NCBI GenBank assembly: GCA_004346725.1 | Contig: SMDE01000012.1 | Span: forward strand, 1-64,000 | DNA from: Phytobacter diazotrophicus | Lineage (GTDB): Bacteria > Pseudomonadota > Gammaproteobacteria > Enterobacterales > Enterobacteriaceae | Direction of reading: 5' to 3' | Length of the DNA: 64,000 nt | Program-made: the position numbers and the translations under genes | Shown: piece after piece, positions 9,113 through 19,428 of the stretch | How positions within the stretch are numbered: position 1 is the first letter of the stretch | How the letters are laid out: each line of letters starts with the position of its first letter | The notes under the pieces: model-generated | Databases searched by the model: none | Seen by the model: only the letters and a program-made list of their open reading frames with translations | Told to the model about the DNA's origin: nothing

Positions 9113-10138
9113 TTAGTTCCAGCTAAGGATTACCTTACCTGACTGACCAGAACGCATAGCATCAAAACCTTTCTGGAAGTCATCAATGCCGAAACGGTGG
9201 GTGATAATAGGCGACAAATCCAGTCCGGACTGGATTAATGCCGCCATTTTGTACCAGGTTTCAAACATTTCACGGCCATAGATACCTTTAATAAAGAGGC
9301 CCTTGAAGATCACTTTATTCCAGTCGATAGCCATATCAGACGGCGGAATACCCAGCATCGCAATACGACCGCCGTGGTTCATGGTATCAAGCATGGTACG
9401 GAAGGCTGGCGGCGCGCCGGACATTTCCAGACCGACATCAAAACCTTCGGTCATTCCCAGCTCTGCCATCACATCGGAGAGGTTCTCTTTCGCTACGTTG
9501 ACCGCACGGGTAACACCCATTTTACGCGCCAGATCCAGACGGTATTCATTCACATCAGTGATAACCACATGGCGCGCGCCAACGTGTTTTGCCACCGCTG
9601 CCGCCATAATACCAATCGGGCCAGCGCCGGAAACCAGCACATCTTCCCCAACCAGGTCGAAGGAGAGTGCGGTGTGGACCGCGTTGCCGAACGGATCGAA
9701 AATAGAGGCCAGGTCGTCGGAAATGTTGTCCGGGATTTTGAAAGCGTTAAAGGCAGGAATAACCAGGTATTCTGCAAAACAACCCGGACGGTTGACGCCA
9801 ACACCCACGGTGTTGCGGCATAAGTGCGTGCGGCCAGCGCGGCAGTTACGGCAATGGCCGCAGGTAATGTGGCCTTCACCGGAAACGCGGTCGCCGATGT
9901 TAAAGCCTTTCACTTCCTGGCCGATGCCAACCACTTCACCCACGTACTCGTGCCCAACCACCATCGGTACCGGGATCGTTTTTTGCGACCATTCGTCCCA
10001 GTTATAGATATGCACATCGGTCCCGCAAATAGCCGTTTTGCGAATTTTAATCAGCAGGTCGTTATGTCCGACTTCCGGGGCCGGAACATCGTTCATCCAG
10101 ATGCCTTCTTCCGCTTTCAACTTAGATAGCGCTTTCAT
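9113..10138 (-). CDS. tdh: L-threonine 3-dehydrogenase Tdh
   Basis: A zinc-dependent medium-chain dehydrogenase that oxidises threonine to 2-amino-3-ketobutyrate with NAD+. The 341 residues carry the catalytic zinc ligands Cys38, His63 and Glu64, the structural zinc cysteines 93, 96, 99 and 107, and the NAD-binding GAGPIG motif. kbl lies 9 bp upstream and supplies the next pathway enzyme. Confidence 0.97.
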   Translation of the reverse strand: MKALSKLKAEEGIWMNDVPAPEVGHNDLLIKIRKTAICGTDVHIYNWDEWSQKTIPVPMVVGHEYVGEVVGIGQEVKGFNIGDRVSGEGHITCGHCRNCRAGRTHLCRNTVGVGVNRPGCFAEYLVIPAFNAFKIPDNISDDLASIFDPFGNAVHTALSFDLVGEDVLVSGAGPIGIMAAAVAKHVGARHVVITDVNEYRLDLARKMGVTRAVNVAKENLSDVMAELGMTEGFDVGLEMSGAPPAFRTMLDTMNHGGRIAMLGIPPSDMAIDWNKVIFKGLFIKGIYGREMFETWYKMAALIQSGLDLSPIITHRFGIDDFQKGFDAMRSGQSGKVILSWN

Positions 10139-10147
10139 CTTACGTCC

Positions 10148-11344
10148 TCAGGCGATGACGCCCAGTTGTTTACCGATGCGGGTAAAGGCAGCCACCGCAC
10201 GTTCGATTTGCTCAGGGGTATGAGCAGCAGACATTTGGGTACGAATACGCGCCTGGCCTTTTGGCACAACCGGGAAGAAGAAGCCCGTCACGTAAATCCC
10301 CTCTTTTTGCAGCTCGCGGGCAAAGTTCTGCGCCACTACCGCATCACCGAGCATTACCGGAATGATGGCGTGATCGGCGCCCGCCAGGGTAAAGCCTGCG
10401 GCACTCATCTTTTCACGGAACAGACGCGCGTTAGACCACAGACGGTCACGCAGCTCGCTTCCCGCTTCAACCATCTCCAGCACCTTAATGGAGGCAGCGA
10501 CGATCGCCGGGGCCAGAGAGTTGGAGAACAGATACGGGCGTGAGCGCTGACGCAGCCACTCAACGACCTCTTTACGCGCTGCGGTATAACCGCCAGACGC
10601 GCCGCCGAGCGCTTTACCCAGCGTACCGGTAATGATGTCCACACGGCCCATGACGTCGCAGTACTCGTGCGAGCCACGACCGTTATCACCAACAAACCCC
10701 ACCGCGTGGGAGTCATCAACCATTACCAGCGCATCGTACTTATCTGCCAGGTCGCAGACACCTTTCAGGTTGGCAATCACGCCGTCCATCGAGAAGACGC
10801 CGTCGGTGGCAATCAGCACATGGCGGGCACCGGCTTCGCGGGCCTCTTTCAGACGCGCTTCCAGCTCCTGCATATCGTTGTTGGCGTAGCGGAAACGCTT
10901 CGCTTTACACAGACGCACGCCGTCGATGATCGAGGCATGGTTCAGGGCATCAGAGATAATGGCGTCTTCTGCGCCCAGCAGGGTTTCGAACAGACCGCCA
11001 TTGGCATCAAAGCAGGAGGAATAGAGGATCGCATCTTCCATACCGCGGAACTCAGCGAGTTTCTTTTCAAGCTCTTTGTGGCTGTCCTGCGTACCGCAAA
11101 TAAAACGTACAGAAGCCATGCCAAAGCCGTGGCTGTCCATCCCCGCTTTCGCGGCGGCAATCAATTCAGGATGGTTGGCCAGACCGAGGTAGTTGTTGGC
11201 GCAGAAGTTAATGACGTGGCTTCCATTCGCCACGGTGATATCAGCTTGCTGGGCCGACGTGATAATGCGTTCTTCTTTAAACAACCCTTCCGCACGTGCG
11301 GTCTCCAGGTCGCTCGTTAACTGCTTGTAAAAATCCCCACGCAT
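10148..11344 (-). CDS. kbl: Glycine C-acetyltransferase (2-amino-3-ketobutyrate CoA ligase) Kbl
   Basis: A PLP enzyme that splits 2-amino-3-ketobutyrate with CoA into glycine and acetyl-CoA. The 398 residues have the alpha-oxoamine synthase hallmarks: VDDSHAVGF (about 209-217) and the PLP lysine in [10 protein letters not shown] (Lys244). First gene of the kbl-tdh operon; the region upstream (11345-11560) is shared with the divergent hldD. Confidence 0.97.
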   Translation of the reverse strand: MRGDFYKQLTSDLETARAEGLFKEERIITSAQQADITVANGSHVINFCANNYLGLANHPELIAAAKAGMDSHGFGMASVRFICGTQDSHKELEKKLAEFRGMEDAILYSSCFDANGGLFETLLGAEDAIISDALNHASIIDGVRLCKAKRFRYANNDMQELEARLKEAREAGARHVLIATDGVFSMDGVIANLKGVCDLADKYDALVMVDDSHAVGFVGDNGRGSHEYCDVMGRVDIITGTLGKALGGASGGYTAARKEVVEWLRQRSRPYLFSNSLAPAIVAASIKVLEMVEAGSELRDRLWSNARLFREKMSAAGFTLAGADHAIIPVMLGDAVVAQNFARELQKEGIYVTGFFFPVVPKGQARIRTQMSAAHTPEQIERAVAAFTRIGKQLGVIA

Positions 11345-11560
11345 CGCAATTCTCCAGACTGGGCAAATTTCGGCACATATTACCCAAAGCTATACGTTGA
11401 TACGAGATGACGCATCACCTGTTGCGCATTTTGTAGCATAAATCACGTGTAAGATTATGGCCTGTCCGTGAATGGCTGTCGGGCTGGCAATGAGATGGTA
11501 TGATAAGAATCATTAGTGTCTGAGATAGTCTCGGAGCTCCACAATTCAAAGGTCATAGTT

Positions 11561-12505
11561 ATGATTATCGTTACCGGCGGCGCGGGTTTTATCGGCAGCA
11601 ATATCGTTAAAGCCCTGAATGATAAAGGCATCACCGACATTCTGGTGGTGGACAATCTGAAAGACGGCACCAAGTTTGTGAACCTGGTGGATCTGGATAT
11701 TGCCGACTACATGGACAAAGAAGACTTCCTTATCCAGATTATGGCGGGTGAAGAATTCGGTGATATCGAGGCTATTTTCCACGAAGGCGCCTGCTCCTCT
11801 ACCACTGAGTGGGACGGTAAGTACATGATGGATAATAACTATCAGTACTCCAAAGAGGTTCTGCACTACTGCCTGGAACGTGAAATTCCGTTCCTGTACG
11901 CCTCTTCTGCGGCGACCTACGGCGGGCGCACCAGCGACTTTATCGAATCACGTGAATATGAAAAACCGCTAAATGTCTATGGTTATTCTAAATTCCTGTT
12001 CGATGAGTATGTGCGCCAGATCCTGCCGGAAGCCAACTCTCCGGTTGTCGGTTTCCGCTATTTCAACGTTTACGGGCCGCGCGAAGGGCACAAAGGCAGC
12101 ATGGCGAGCGTAGCGTTCCACCTCAACACCCAGTTGAATAATGGCGAAAGCCCGAAACTGTTTGAAGGCAGCGACAGCTTCAAACGCGACTTCGTCTATG
12201 TAGGCGATGTGGCCGCTGTCAACCTGTGGTTCTGGGAAAATGGCGTATCCGGTATTTTCAACCTCGGGACCGGCCGTGCGGAATCTTTCCAGGCCGTGGC
12301 CGATGCCACGCTGGCGTTCCACAAAAAAGGCAGCATCGAATACATTCCGTTCCCGGATAAACTGAAAGGCCGCTATCAGGCATTCACCCAGGCTGACTTA
12401 ACCAACCTGCGTGCCGCGGGCTATGACAAGCCATTCAAAACCGTTGCCGAAGGCGTAACGGAATATATGGCCTGGCTGAACCGCGATAACGGCACCCATT
12501 CATAA
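11561..12505 (+). CDS. hldD: ADP-L-glycero-D-manno-heptose 6-epimerase HldD
   Basis: A short-chain dehydrogenase/epimerase that makes ADP-L,D-heptose for the LPS inner core. It has N-terminal [10 protein letters not shown] (5-14) and the catalytic Tyr140-x3-Lys144. The start at 11561 gives the conserved MIIVTGG and has AAGG upstream; the in-frame GTG at 11516 is rejected. 314 residues. First gene of the hldD-waaF-waaC group. Confidence 0.97.
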   Translation: MIIVTGGAGFIGSNIVKALNDKGITDILVVDNLKDGTKFVNLVDLDIADYMDKEDFLIQIMAGEEFGDIEAIFHEGACSSTTEWDGKYMMDNNYQYSKEVLHYCLEREIPFLYASSAATYGGRTSDFIESREYEKPLNVYGYSKFLFDEYVRQILPEANSPVVGFRYFNVYGPREGHKGSMASVAFHLNTQLNNGESPKLFEGSDSFKRDFVYVGDVAAVNLWFWENGVSGIFNLGTGRAESFQAVADATLAFHKKGSIEYIPFPDKLKGRYQAFTQADLTNLRAAGYDKPFKTVAEGVTEYMAWLNRDNGTHS

Positions 12506-12520
12506 AATCATTAAAGCGGT

Positions 12521-12621
12521 ATCAAGACGGCAACTGAGTGAGTCCCCAGGAGCATAGAATAACGATGTGACTGGGGTGAACAAAGGCAGCCAACGCAGAG
12601 ACAGCTTGAAGGATGAAGTGA
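12521..12621 (+). repeat. Dispersed ~100-nt intergenic repeat, copy C
   Basis: Lies between hldD and waaF in the sense orientation. A perfect 6-bp stem CCCCAG (12544-12549) / CTGGGG (12571-12576) is followed by GGCAGCCAACGCAGAGACAGC and ends TTGAAGGATGAAGTG. That end directly abuts the waaF ATG, so the repeat supplies the waaF Shine-Dalgarno sequence (GAAGGA). Confidence 0.75.
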
Positions 12622-13668
12622 ATGAAAATATTGGTGATCGGCCCGTCCTGGGTGGGCGACATGATGATGTCGCAAAGTCTCTATCGCACGCTCAAAGCGC
12701 GCTACCCCCAGGCGATTATCGACGTGATGGCACCCGCGTGGTGCCGTCCGCTGTTATCGCGGATGCCGGAAGTCAACGAGGCGATTCCGATGCCGCTGGG
12801 CCACGGCGCGCTGGAACTTGGCGAACGCCGTAAGCTGGGTCACAGCCTACGGGAAAAACGCTATGACCGGGCATACGTCCTGCCAAACTCCTTTAAATCG
12901 GCGCTGGTGCCGTTCTTTGCCAACGTGCCTCACCGTACCGGCTGGCGCGGCGAAATGCGCTATGGCTTACTGAACGATGTGCGTGTTTTGGACAAGCAGG
13001 CCTGGCCGCTAATGGTCGAACGCTATGTTGCATTGGCCTACGATAAAGGCGTGATGGCATCGGCGAAAGATTTGCCGCAACCGCTGTTGTGGCCGCAGTT
13101 ACAGGTGACTGAAAGCGAAAAAGGCCAGACCTGTGCTGCCTTTAGCCTCTCAGCAGAACGTCCGCTGATCGGTTTTTGCCCCGGCGCTGAGTTTGGTCCG
13201 GCCAAGCGCTGGCCACACTATCACTATGCGGAACTGGCAAAACAGCTAATTGATGAAGGCTTCCAAATTGTGCTGTTTGGTTCGGCGAAAGATCATGAAG
13301 CAGGCAATCAGATTCTCGCGACGCTAAGCGTTGAACAGCAGGCCTGGTGCCGTAATCTGGCTGGAGAAACCCAACTGGAACAGGCGGTCATTCTGCTCGC
13401 GTCCTGTAAAGCGGTCGTCAGCAATGACTCCGGCCTGATGCATGTTGCCGCAGCACTCAATCGCCCGCTGGTCGCACTTTATGGGCCAAGCAGCCCGGAT
13501 TTCACGCCACCGCTGTCGCACAAAGCGCGGGTGATTCGCCTGATTACCGGCTACCACAAAGTACGTAAAGGCGATGCCGCCGAAGGCTATCATCAGAGCC
13601 TGATCGACATTACCCCGCAGCAGGTATTGAGCGAGCTAAACACGCTGTTGCTGAATGAAGAAGGATAA
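12622..13668 (+). CDS. waaF: ADP-heptose:LPS heptosyltransferase II WaaF
   Basis: A GT9 enzyme that adds the second heptose to the LPS inner core at the inner face of the plasma membrane. The 348 residues begin MKILVIGPSWVGDMMMSQSL, typical of the family. CPGAEFGPAKRWP and SNDSGLMHVAAAL (donor-binding region) are clear. The start is fixed by the repeat-derived Shine-Dalgarno. waaC follows after 3 bp. Confidence 0.96.
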   Translation: MKILVIGPSWVGDMMMSQSLYRTLKARYPQAIIDVMAPAWCRPLLSRMPEVNEAIPMPLGHGALELGERRKLGHSLREKRYDRAYVLPNSFKSALVPFFANVPHRTGWRGEMRYGLLNDVRVLDKQAWPLMVERYVALAYDKGVMASAKDLPQPLLWPQLQVTESEKGQTCAAFSLSAERPLIGFCPGAEFGPAKRWPHYHYAELAKQLIDEGFQIVLFGSAKDHEAGNQILATLSVEQQAWCRNLAGETQLEQAVILLASCKAVVSNDSGLMHVAAALNRPLVALYGPSSPDFTPPLSHKARVIRLITGYHKVRKGDAAEGYHQSLIDITPQQVLSELNTLLLNEEG

Positions 13669-13671
13669 CGC

Positions 13672-14646
13672 ATGCGGGTTCTTATCGTTAAAACCTCTTC
13701 AATGGGTGATGTACTGCATACCCTGCCTGCGTTAACTGACGCGGTGCGGGCCATTCCAGGTATTCGCTTTGACTGGGTGGTAGAAGAAAACTTTGCGCAA
13801 ATCCCGTCGTGGCATGATGCGGTCGACAGGGTTATTCCCGTGGCGATTCGCCGCTGGCGTAAAGCGTGGTTTTCTGCGCCTGTAAAAGCAGAGCGTCGCG
13901 CATTTCGTCACGCCGTGCAGGCCGAATATTACGACGTTATCATCGATGCTCAAGGGCTGGTAAAAAGCGCCGCGCTGGTGACACGCCTGGCCCACGGCAT
14001 CAAACATGGGATGGACTGGCAAACCGCGCGTGAACCGCTGGCGAGCCTGTTCTATAACCGTCGTCACCACATTGCAAAGCAGCAGCATGCGGTGGAACGC
14101 ACCCGTGAACTGTTCGCCAAAAGCCTGGGCTACGACAAACCGCAAACTCAGGGTGATTACGCCATTGCCCGTCATTTTCCCAATAGCAGCGGCCTGAAAG
14201 CGCCGTATGCTGTCTTTTTACATGCCACAACGCGTGATGATAAACACTGGCCTGAGAGCCACTGGCGCGAGCTGATTGGCCTGCTGGCTAACAGCGGTCT
14301 GCGTATTAAGCTTCCCTGGGGCGCGCCGCATGAAGAGGCACGAGCAAAACGCCTTGCCGAGGGCTATGATTTCGTTGATGTCCTGCCACGCATGAGCCTG
14401 GAGAATGTCGCTCAGGTGCTGGCCGGGGCAAAGTTTGTGGTTTCCGTCGATACCGGTCTGAGTCATTTAACGGCGGCACTGGATCGCCCGAATTTGACGC
14501 TCTACGGGCCAACAGACCCAGGGTTGATCGGTGGTTACGGTAAAAACCAGCGCGAGATGACTAGCGCAACACGAAGTATGGATGCAATCACGGCAGATCG
14601 TATTTTTGAAATTCTAAAAAACGATCACTATATCGACTCCCTTTAG
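13672..14646 (+). CDS. waaC: ADP-heptose:LPS heptosyltransferase I WaaC
   Basis: A GT9 enzyme adding the first heptose to Kdo2-lipid A. MRVLIVKTSSMGDVLHTLPAL at the N-terminus carries the conserved Asp13. DAQGLVKSA and SVDTGLSHLTAAL are the other hallmarks. 324 residues, slightly longer than the 319 I recall for E. coli. Third gene of the hldD operon. Confidence 0.96.
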   Translation: MRVLIVKTSSMGDVLHTLPALTDAVRAIPGIRFDWVVEENFAQIPSWHDAVDRVIPVAIRRWRKAWFSAPVKAERRAFRHAVQAEYYDVIIDAQGLVKSAALVTRLAHGIKHGMDWQTAREPLASLFYNRRHHIAKQQHAVERTRELFAKSLGYDKPQTQGDYAIARHFPNSSGLKAPYAVFLHATTRDDKHWPESHWRELIGLLANSGLRIKLPWGAPHEEARAKRLAEGYDFVDVLPRMSLENVAQVLAGAKFVVSVDTGLSHLTAALDRPNLTLYGPTDPGLIGGYGKNQREMTSATRSMDAITADRIFEILKNDHYIDSL

Positions 14647-14786
14647 AAAAATACGCATGCTTATTCCTCTTTTATCACCGCCTGCATCTGTGCATAAGAT
14701 TGTCGTGGTCTGCTGGCCCGGTATCACATCAGACATCACAGTAAATCCTGCACCTAAGGAACATTGCTCAAATCCAGGAATAAATA

Positions 14787-15884
14787 ATGAAACCGCATAA
14801 GCAGAAAAAATTTGCGACCCTACGCGCATGGAACCGGAAACGTAACTATTTCATGAAAGCATTGCGCATGCGAATGGCGAAATGGATATGGGATGAACCG
14901 GTCAGAAGACCCTTTGATTTGCGGGCGATCAGTAAAGTACTGCTTCTGCGCAACGATGGTAAGATTGGCGATATGATTGTCTCAACATCGCTGATCAGAG
15001 AACTTAAGACCAACGGCTATACGGTTGATATTCTGGCAACGCGCAGTAATGTTGTGGTGATTGAGCACAATCCGCACATCCGAAAAATACACTTCGATGA
15101 TAACCCAAACATCACGACTGAACTGGCGGCTGAGGATTACGATCTGGTGATCGATATGGGTGATAAGATATCGCCCGCCAGTTTCCATTTTTTAAAGAAA
15201 ATTAAAGCGAAAAACGTTCTCGGTTTTAATAAAGAACAATATAACCTCTACAATAAAACCATCGCCTTTCTGGGTTATCAGGAACATATCACTCATCGCT
15301 ATGCCTTGCTCATGGATGAACTAAATTTCAGCCACTCCAGTACAGCTTACGAACTGTTCTATCCGGATGCTATCAATACCGAAACAACGGCTTTCCTACA
15401 AACCTTGCCTAATGCAAAAAATATTATCGTTAACCCTTTTGCTGCCGATGCTAAAAGAGAAATGTCTGTCACGCAGGTGCGGCAACTTTTTTCTGAACTA
15501 CGTCAAAAACACCCTGATTATAATATAGTCTACTTTGATCCCAATAAGCGATTTGATATCGAGTTACCCGATGGGGTTTACAAAAATCCACACCCGACTT
15601 TATACAGCGCAATGGCTTTGATTGCCCATGCTGATCTGATCATATCGCCGGATACCGCTATCGTACATATTGCTGCGACGTATAATAAACCGCTTGTTGC
15701 ATTATATGGTAACGAGATGCATGGTAAATATCATAACAATGATATTTGGGGTCCGGGATATGATGCAGCCGTTCAGATCATGACTAAGGACAAATATCAC
15801 CCCATTTCAACCATTAAAGTCAGTGACATTATCAATGCCGTTGGACATATGCTTCATAAGCATACGACGAACAGTCATGCATAA
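14787..15884 (+). CDS. Family 9 (heptosyltransferase-type) LPS core glycosyltransferase
   Basis: The protein has a GT9 fold: VLLLRNDGKIGDMIVSTSLIREL (about 50-72) and ISPDTAIVHIAATYNKPLVALYG (about 288-310), matching the acceptor and donor motifs of WaaC/WaaF/WaaQ. The N-terminal ~45 basic residues (RAWNRKRNYFMKALRMRMAKW) may bind membrane. It lies after waaC with 140 bp between, in a lower-GC stretch than the neighbours, suggesting a variable outer-core gene. The start at 14787 has AGGA 6 bp upstream. It probably adds a heptose or similar residue; the exact linkage cannot be told. Confidence 0.82.
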   Translation: MKPHKQKKFATLRAWNRKRNYFMKALRMRMAKWIWDEPVRRPFDLRAISKVLLLRNDGKIGDMIVSTSLIRELKTNGYTVDILATRSNVVVIEHNPHIRKIHFDDNPNITTELAAEDYDLVIDMGDKISPASFHFLKKIKAKNVLGFNKEQYNLYNKTIAFLGYQEHITHRYALLMDELNFSHSSTAYELFYPDAINTETTAFLQTLPNAKNIIVNPFAADAKREMSVTQVRQLFSELRQKHPDYNIVYFDPNKRFDIELPDGVYKNPHPTLYSAMALIAHADLIISPDTAIVHIAATYNKPLVALYGNEMHGKYHNNDIWGPGYDAAVQIMTKDKYHPISTIKVSDIINAVGHMLHKHTTNSHA

Positions 15885-15887
15885 TTA

Positions 15888-15907
15888 AGGGGGGATGTTT
15901 TCCCCCT
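15888..15907. terminator. Hairpin between the convergent GT9 and waaL genes
   Basis: Complementary arms AGGGGGGA and TTCCCCCT (one G-U pair) enclose TGTT between convergent stops. There is no strong T-tract, so its strength as an intrinsic terminator is uncertain. Confidence 0.45.
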
Positions 15908-15911
15908 CATA

Positions 15912-17168
15912 CTATCGTTGCTTGTTAAAAGAAATAGCGCATAACGTTAGCGAAATCAGGAAAAGCATAGCCGTCTGAGCATTAATCAATACGGAATCCG
16001 CCAGACCGCAGACAAACATAACGGATAGTGGGAGCGCCGCTGACGTAAATACTCTTTTGGTTATCGCAACTCGCAGATAGGAAAGATAAATCAAAGCAAA
16101 AAATAGCAACCCCAAAACACCCTGCAAAGTTAATATTTCAAGGAATTCATTGTGCATGTTGTATCTGACATTGGTATATCCCTCCAGATTACCTGGATGG
16201 TGTTCCTTAATATATGACTGCGCAAATGTCGTCCTTTGATATGGCGTACTGAAAAGAAAATGATGGCTGGCAAAGTGAATGCCACTGTCCCAAATTGCTA
16301 CCCTTGCCCCCAACGATGTTGAGCTATTAGTTTGATAATCTTCAATGTTTTTTATCCCTTCGGCCCAGCGCTGGTTTGTAACACCAATAATGAAGAGAGC
16401 TAAAACAAAGCTAGCAATAATAATTGTCCGACCCTTTACATACCTTTTTAAATCGCCATTCATTAAGAGATACAGTACTGTCACGACAATAAATGCCAGA
16501 ACGGAAATCCGGGTTTCACAAAGTATTAATAACGCGAAAATGATCGCGGCATAAAACAGGTCAAAGAGATGCTCTAAGGCTTGTGATGTTTGCCTCGATA
16601 GCGCTAAATAAGAAGCATAAGCCATCAGAATCATATACGATGAACTGCTTGCTGCATCCGCCGTTAATTTTATCCGCTCATGAGTCACATAAAAATATTC
16701 GTAGCAGCCAACACCGGCAGTTATAACAATAGCCACAAAAAGAATGACTTTACAAATTGTAATGGTTTTTGCTGTAATGAACTTAGATAAAACCAATGCA
16801 GCACCAATCATAAACGCTGACAAAATAAAGCGTTTACCACTGAGATCATAATTCCTTAGATTATTAAGGTCATACTCACTAAAATTTGAGGTATCTGACT
16901 TAGAATAAACAAACCAGCAATATCGAATGACACCAGTTATCAGTAAGGCCAAAATCAAGGGAAATACTGGCGTAACGACTGCAAACAGTTCACGGCGTTT
17001 AAAATACGCATAGCAAACAATGAAAAAAGAGACATAACCTAACGTATAAAATATTTTTTGAGAAAACCCAATAGTAAAAAGGGTAGTAGATAATGACAGT
17101 ACCAGCATGATAAAAAACAGAGTAGCACTTAATTCTGGGTAATTCTTTCTTATTGATACATTCTTCAT
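15912..17168 (-). CDS. waaL: O-antigen ligase WaaL
   Basis: A polytopic inner-membrane protein (418 residues, about 10-12 hydrophobic helices) of the O-antigen ligase/polymerase superfamily, expected to transfer undecaprenyl-linked O-antigen to the core on the periplasmic side. The large periplasmic loop holds the superfamily histidine region NMHNEFLEILTLQGVLG (about 350-366) and the conserved-arginine region GARVAIWDSGIHF. It overlaps the upstream glycosyltransferase by 4 bp (ATGA). Low GC and strong divergence are usual for waaL. Confidence 0.85.
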   Translation of the reverse strand: MKNVSIRKNYPELSATLFFIMLVLSLSTTLFTIGFSQKIFYTLGYVSFFIVCYAYFKRRELFAVVTPVFPLILALLITGVIRYCWFVYSKSDTSNFSEYDLNNLRNYDLSGKRFILSAFMIGAALVLSKFITAKTITICKVILFVAIVITAGVGCYEYFYVTHERIKLTADAASSSSYMILMAYASYLALSRQTSQALEHLFDLFYAAIIFALLILCETRISVLAFIVVTVLYLLMNGDLKRYVKGRTIIIASFVLALFIIGVTNQRWAEGIKNIEDYQTNSSTSLGARVAIWDSGIHFASHHFLFSTPYQRTTFAQSYIKEHHPGNLEGYTNVRYNMHNEFLEILTLQGVLGLLFFALIYLSYLRVAITKRVFTSAALPLSVMFVCGLADSVLINAQTAMLFLISLTLCAISFNKQR

Positions 17169-18253
17169 AATGTACCTTGCTTACGTTGCTGCAATATATT
17201 TTTGAAATTCGTCATATAGGCATCTTCATAAAAATCATGGATACTGTCTTTCACAATCTCCTGATCCGGCAGTGTTTTACAAAAATCAGGCGCATCAAGG
17301 ATACTCACTAACTCATCGACATTGTACGTCTCATAGAGTTGCCCATTGATGCCGTCTTTAATGATATCCGAAGGACCACTGACACAATCAGAAGATACAC
17401 AATAAATACCACGAGCGATGGCCTCTAACAGAACCAGTGGCAATCCTTCCATTGAGGAGGTCAGCACCAGGCAGGTAACCTCTTTAATATTTTTCTCAAT
17501 GTAATCCCAACTGTTGTCCTGCCAGCCATGCCAGGTAATGTGCTGTGCAATTCCCAGGCTGTCGGCATAGGCCAGGCATCGAGCATAATCCTCACCGTCC
17601 CCCAGAATATCGAGAGACCAGGTGGTTGTTAATTTGCTCGCAGCATCAAGCAGGTCTTTAAGATTCTTTTGCCCGGTGAAATGGATGCGGCCGAGGTATA
17701 ACATCTTCAAACTCTCGGGCCGCTTAATCACAGTCGCCACCTTTCTGACGGGGTTAAATACCACGTCGATAGACTCTGGCGCCGCCCCTAATGCGACCAG
17801 TTGATTTGCAATGTCCCTACTGATGGCGAAATGGTGGTCAGCACGCATCAGGTAACGAGGCCGATATCTGCCATTGGGCGGCAAATGCATCCAGGTGGAT
17901 AAAACTGTCTTTACACGAGAAAGCGTAATTGCGCGCCTGGCAATGAGACATGGAATGGTGTTCATCGCAATGACATGATCTGGTTTATGTTTCGCAATAA
18001 ATAACGCCAGCATGACAGCATGCATCAAGCGTGTAATTTTTGGGTTACGAGTGATCCTTTTGCTTTGTCCCCAAACAATACCTTCACGCCAGGACGAAGC
18101 GGAAAATTCGCAATCGCTATCAAGAAGAAAAAGACCTGCCGAATACTCAGGATCGGCATTTAATTGCAATATGACCTGCCGAGTAACATTTTCCATACCT
18201 CCTCTTCCTGCCAGCATTTCAGCGATAAAGAGGATTTTTTTCTTTTCGATCAT
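17165..18253 (-). CDS. Family 4 glycosyltransferase, WaaB-like outer-core galactosyl/glycosyltransferase
   Basis: The 362-residue GT-B enzyme has the glycine-rich N-terminal acceptor loop AEMLAGRGGMENVT and a strong C-terminal donor domain: LYLGRIHFTGQKNLKDLLDA, LDILGDGED, TSSMEGLPLVLLEAIARG and SADCVSGPSDII-like SSDCVSGPSDIIKDG. The C-terminal half closely resembles E. coli WaaB (UDP-galactose:LPS alpha-1,6-galactosyltransferase) as I recall it. In Klebsiella the corresponding slot beside waaL and wabN carries other outer-core transferases (e.g. wabM), so the sugar is not settled. Overlaps waaL by 4 bp. Confidence 0.82.
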   Translation of the reverse strand: MIEKKKILFIAEMLAGRGGMENVTRQVILQLNADPEYSAGLFLLDSDCEFSASSWREGIVWGQSKRITRNPKITRLMHAVMLALFIAKHKPDHVIAMNTIPCLIARRAITLSRVKTVLSTWMHLPPNGRYRPRYLMRADHHFAISRDIANQLVALGAAPESIDVVFNPVRKVATVIKRPESLKMLYLGRIHFTGQKNLKDLLDAASKLTTTWSLDILGDGEDYARCLAYADSLGIAQHITWHGWQDNSWDYIEKNIKEVTCLVLTSSMEGLPLVLLEAIARGIYCVSSDCVSGPSDIIKDGINGQLYETYNVDELVSILDAPDFCKTLPDQEIVKDSIHDFYEDAYMTNFKNILQQRKQGTL

Positions 18254-18355
18254 GAGTATTCTTCTGAGTAATTACTATCATCATAAACATGGTGACTTAA
18301 CGTAAATCAGTCAAATCCCATGAGTGTCCCACAACGCGGCAGTGGGGCATAAGTC

Positions 18356-19318
18356 TTATATTTTTGATGTTTTCTGCTGATAATAGTCCGCCAGAGTCAT
18401 TCCCTGAACGCGCGGCTGCAGCCATGTAAAGAAGGACTCAAGGTCATCGTACAGACGCTCAATATCCTGTTCATTCTTAAATGTCGGGCTCCCGCCCGGC
18501 ATATATTCAGACGAGTGCAGCATGTACTCAACGTAGTCGTTGCCCTGCGCCAGCGTCTGCTCCACAACCCGCTGCATCGTCTCAACATTGCCGCCCATCG
18601 GGCGTAGCCAATGGACAGAAGGCGAACGCAATTTACCGCGCAGTTTGTCGTAGCCCTGTTTGATACTGTTCATCAGCGCCGAGTGCTTGAACTGAATGCT
18701 CATTGGCACCTCAAGCAGCGGCGAATTGCCGGGCTTACTGATGTCGTTTTCATCAAGAAAATAGGCCTGCAACGGGAACTGGCGATAATCCGTGCCTCCG
18801 GTTCCCTGGGGTGCTCCTTTCGCGGTTTTCCAGTTCACTTTTGGTGTGACGGAACAGTCCACCTCGTAGCCATATTCGATCAGCAGACGCGCATAACGTT
18901 CATCAAAGGCCCAGCGACCGGCACGATGGCTGCGCATTTTGGTCTGGAAGGTGTCCTGCAGGAGTTTGGTCATAAAATCGACCTTTTCCCGCATCAGTGC
19001 GTCGGAATATTCAATGAGGTAGGGTTTGTAGCGCCAGTCGTTATCGGTCAGCGGCGTCTCTGGCGGGCTATTCCAGGCATGTAAATGCATGCCGATTTCT
19101 GCCGTCCCCCGGGCAATCACGTCCTGGCCAAACTCAATAAAAAACGGGTCGATGGCCATTTCGTAGTTAGTCAGATAGACCGGTTTAAAACCATACTTTT
19201 CGCACACAGCCTGAAAACGCGGCAAATATTTCGCATTTTCCGTGGTGATACTGTCATTTTTTTGCCAGAGGTTGTCACCCTCTGTATCGATCGTGATAAG
19301 AAATGCCGGTTTCTGCAC
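18356..19318 (-). CDS. wabN: LPS core N-acetylhexosamine deacetylase, WabN-like
   Basis: A polysaccharide deacetylase-type protein: the start FLITIDTEGDNLW has the DTEG metal/catalytic motif, followed by EIGMHLHAW (His-x-His) and SHRAGRW. In Klebsiella, WabN removes the acetyl group from the core GlcNAc added by WabH, which fits the presence of wabH here. The longest frame starts at a TTG (19360), but GTG at 19318 has GAGG 8 bp upstream and gives MQKPAFLITIDTEG, the likelier start (320 residues). Divergent from waaQ. Confidence 0.82.
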   Translation of the reverse strand: MQKPAFLITIDTEGDNLWQKNDSITTENAKYLPRFQAVCEKYGFKPVYLTNYEMAIDPFFIEFGQDVIARGTAEIGMHLHAWNSPPETPLTDNDWRYKPYLIEYSDALMREKVDFMTKLLQDTFQTKMRSHRAGRWAFDERYARLLIEYGYEVDCSVTPKVNWKTAKGAPQGTGGTDYRQFPLQAYFLDENDISKPGNSPLLEVPMSIQFKHSALMNSIKQGYDKLRGKLRSPSVHWLRPMGGNVETMQRVVEQTLAQGNDYVEYMLHSSEYMPGGSPTFKNEQDIERLYDDLESFFTWLQPRVQGMTLADYYQQKTSKI

Positions 19319-19428
19319 GTCTTTGTCCTCAGGCTTAGTTATCCGGTCATGGTAGAGCAATACAACGCTTCTCTCAATGCATCTGATAACCTAGAATCAG
19401 AGGCTTGTGATCGGATTAAGAAGACCGT

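Noticed and set aside
19361..19428. JUMPstart/ops element before waaQ
   Set aside because: No GGCGGTAG motif is seen upstream of waaQ or elsewhere in the core cluster, so RfaH control cannot be claimed from this sequence.
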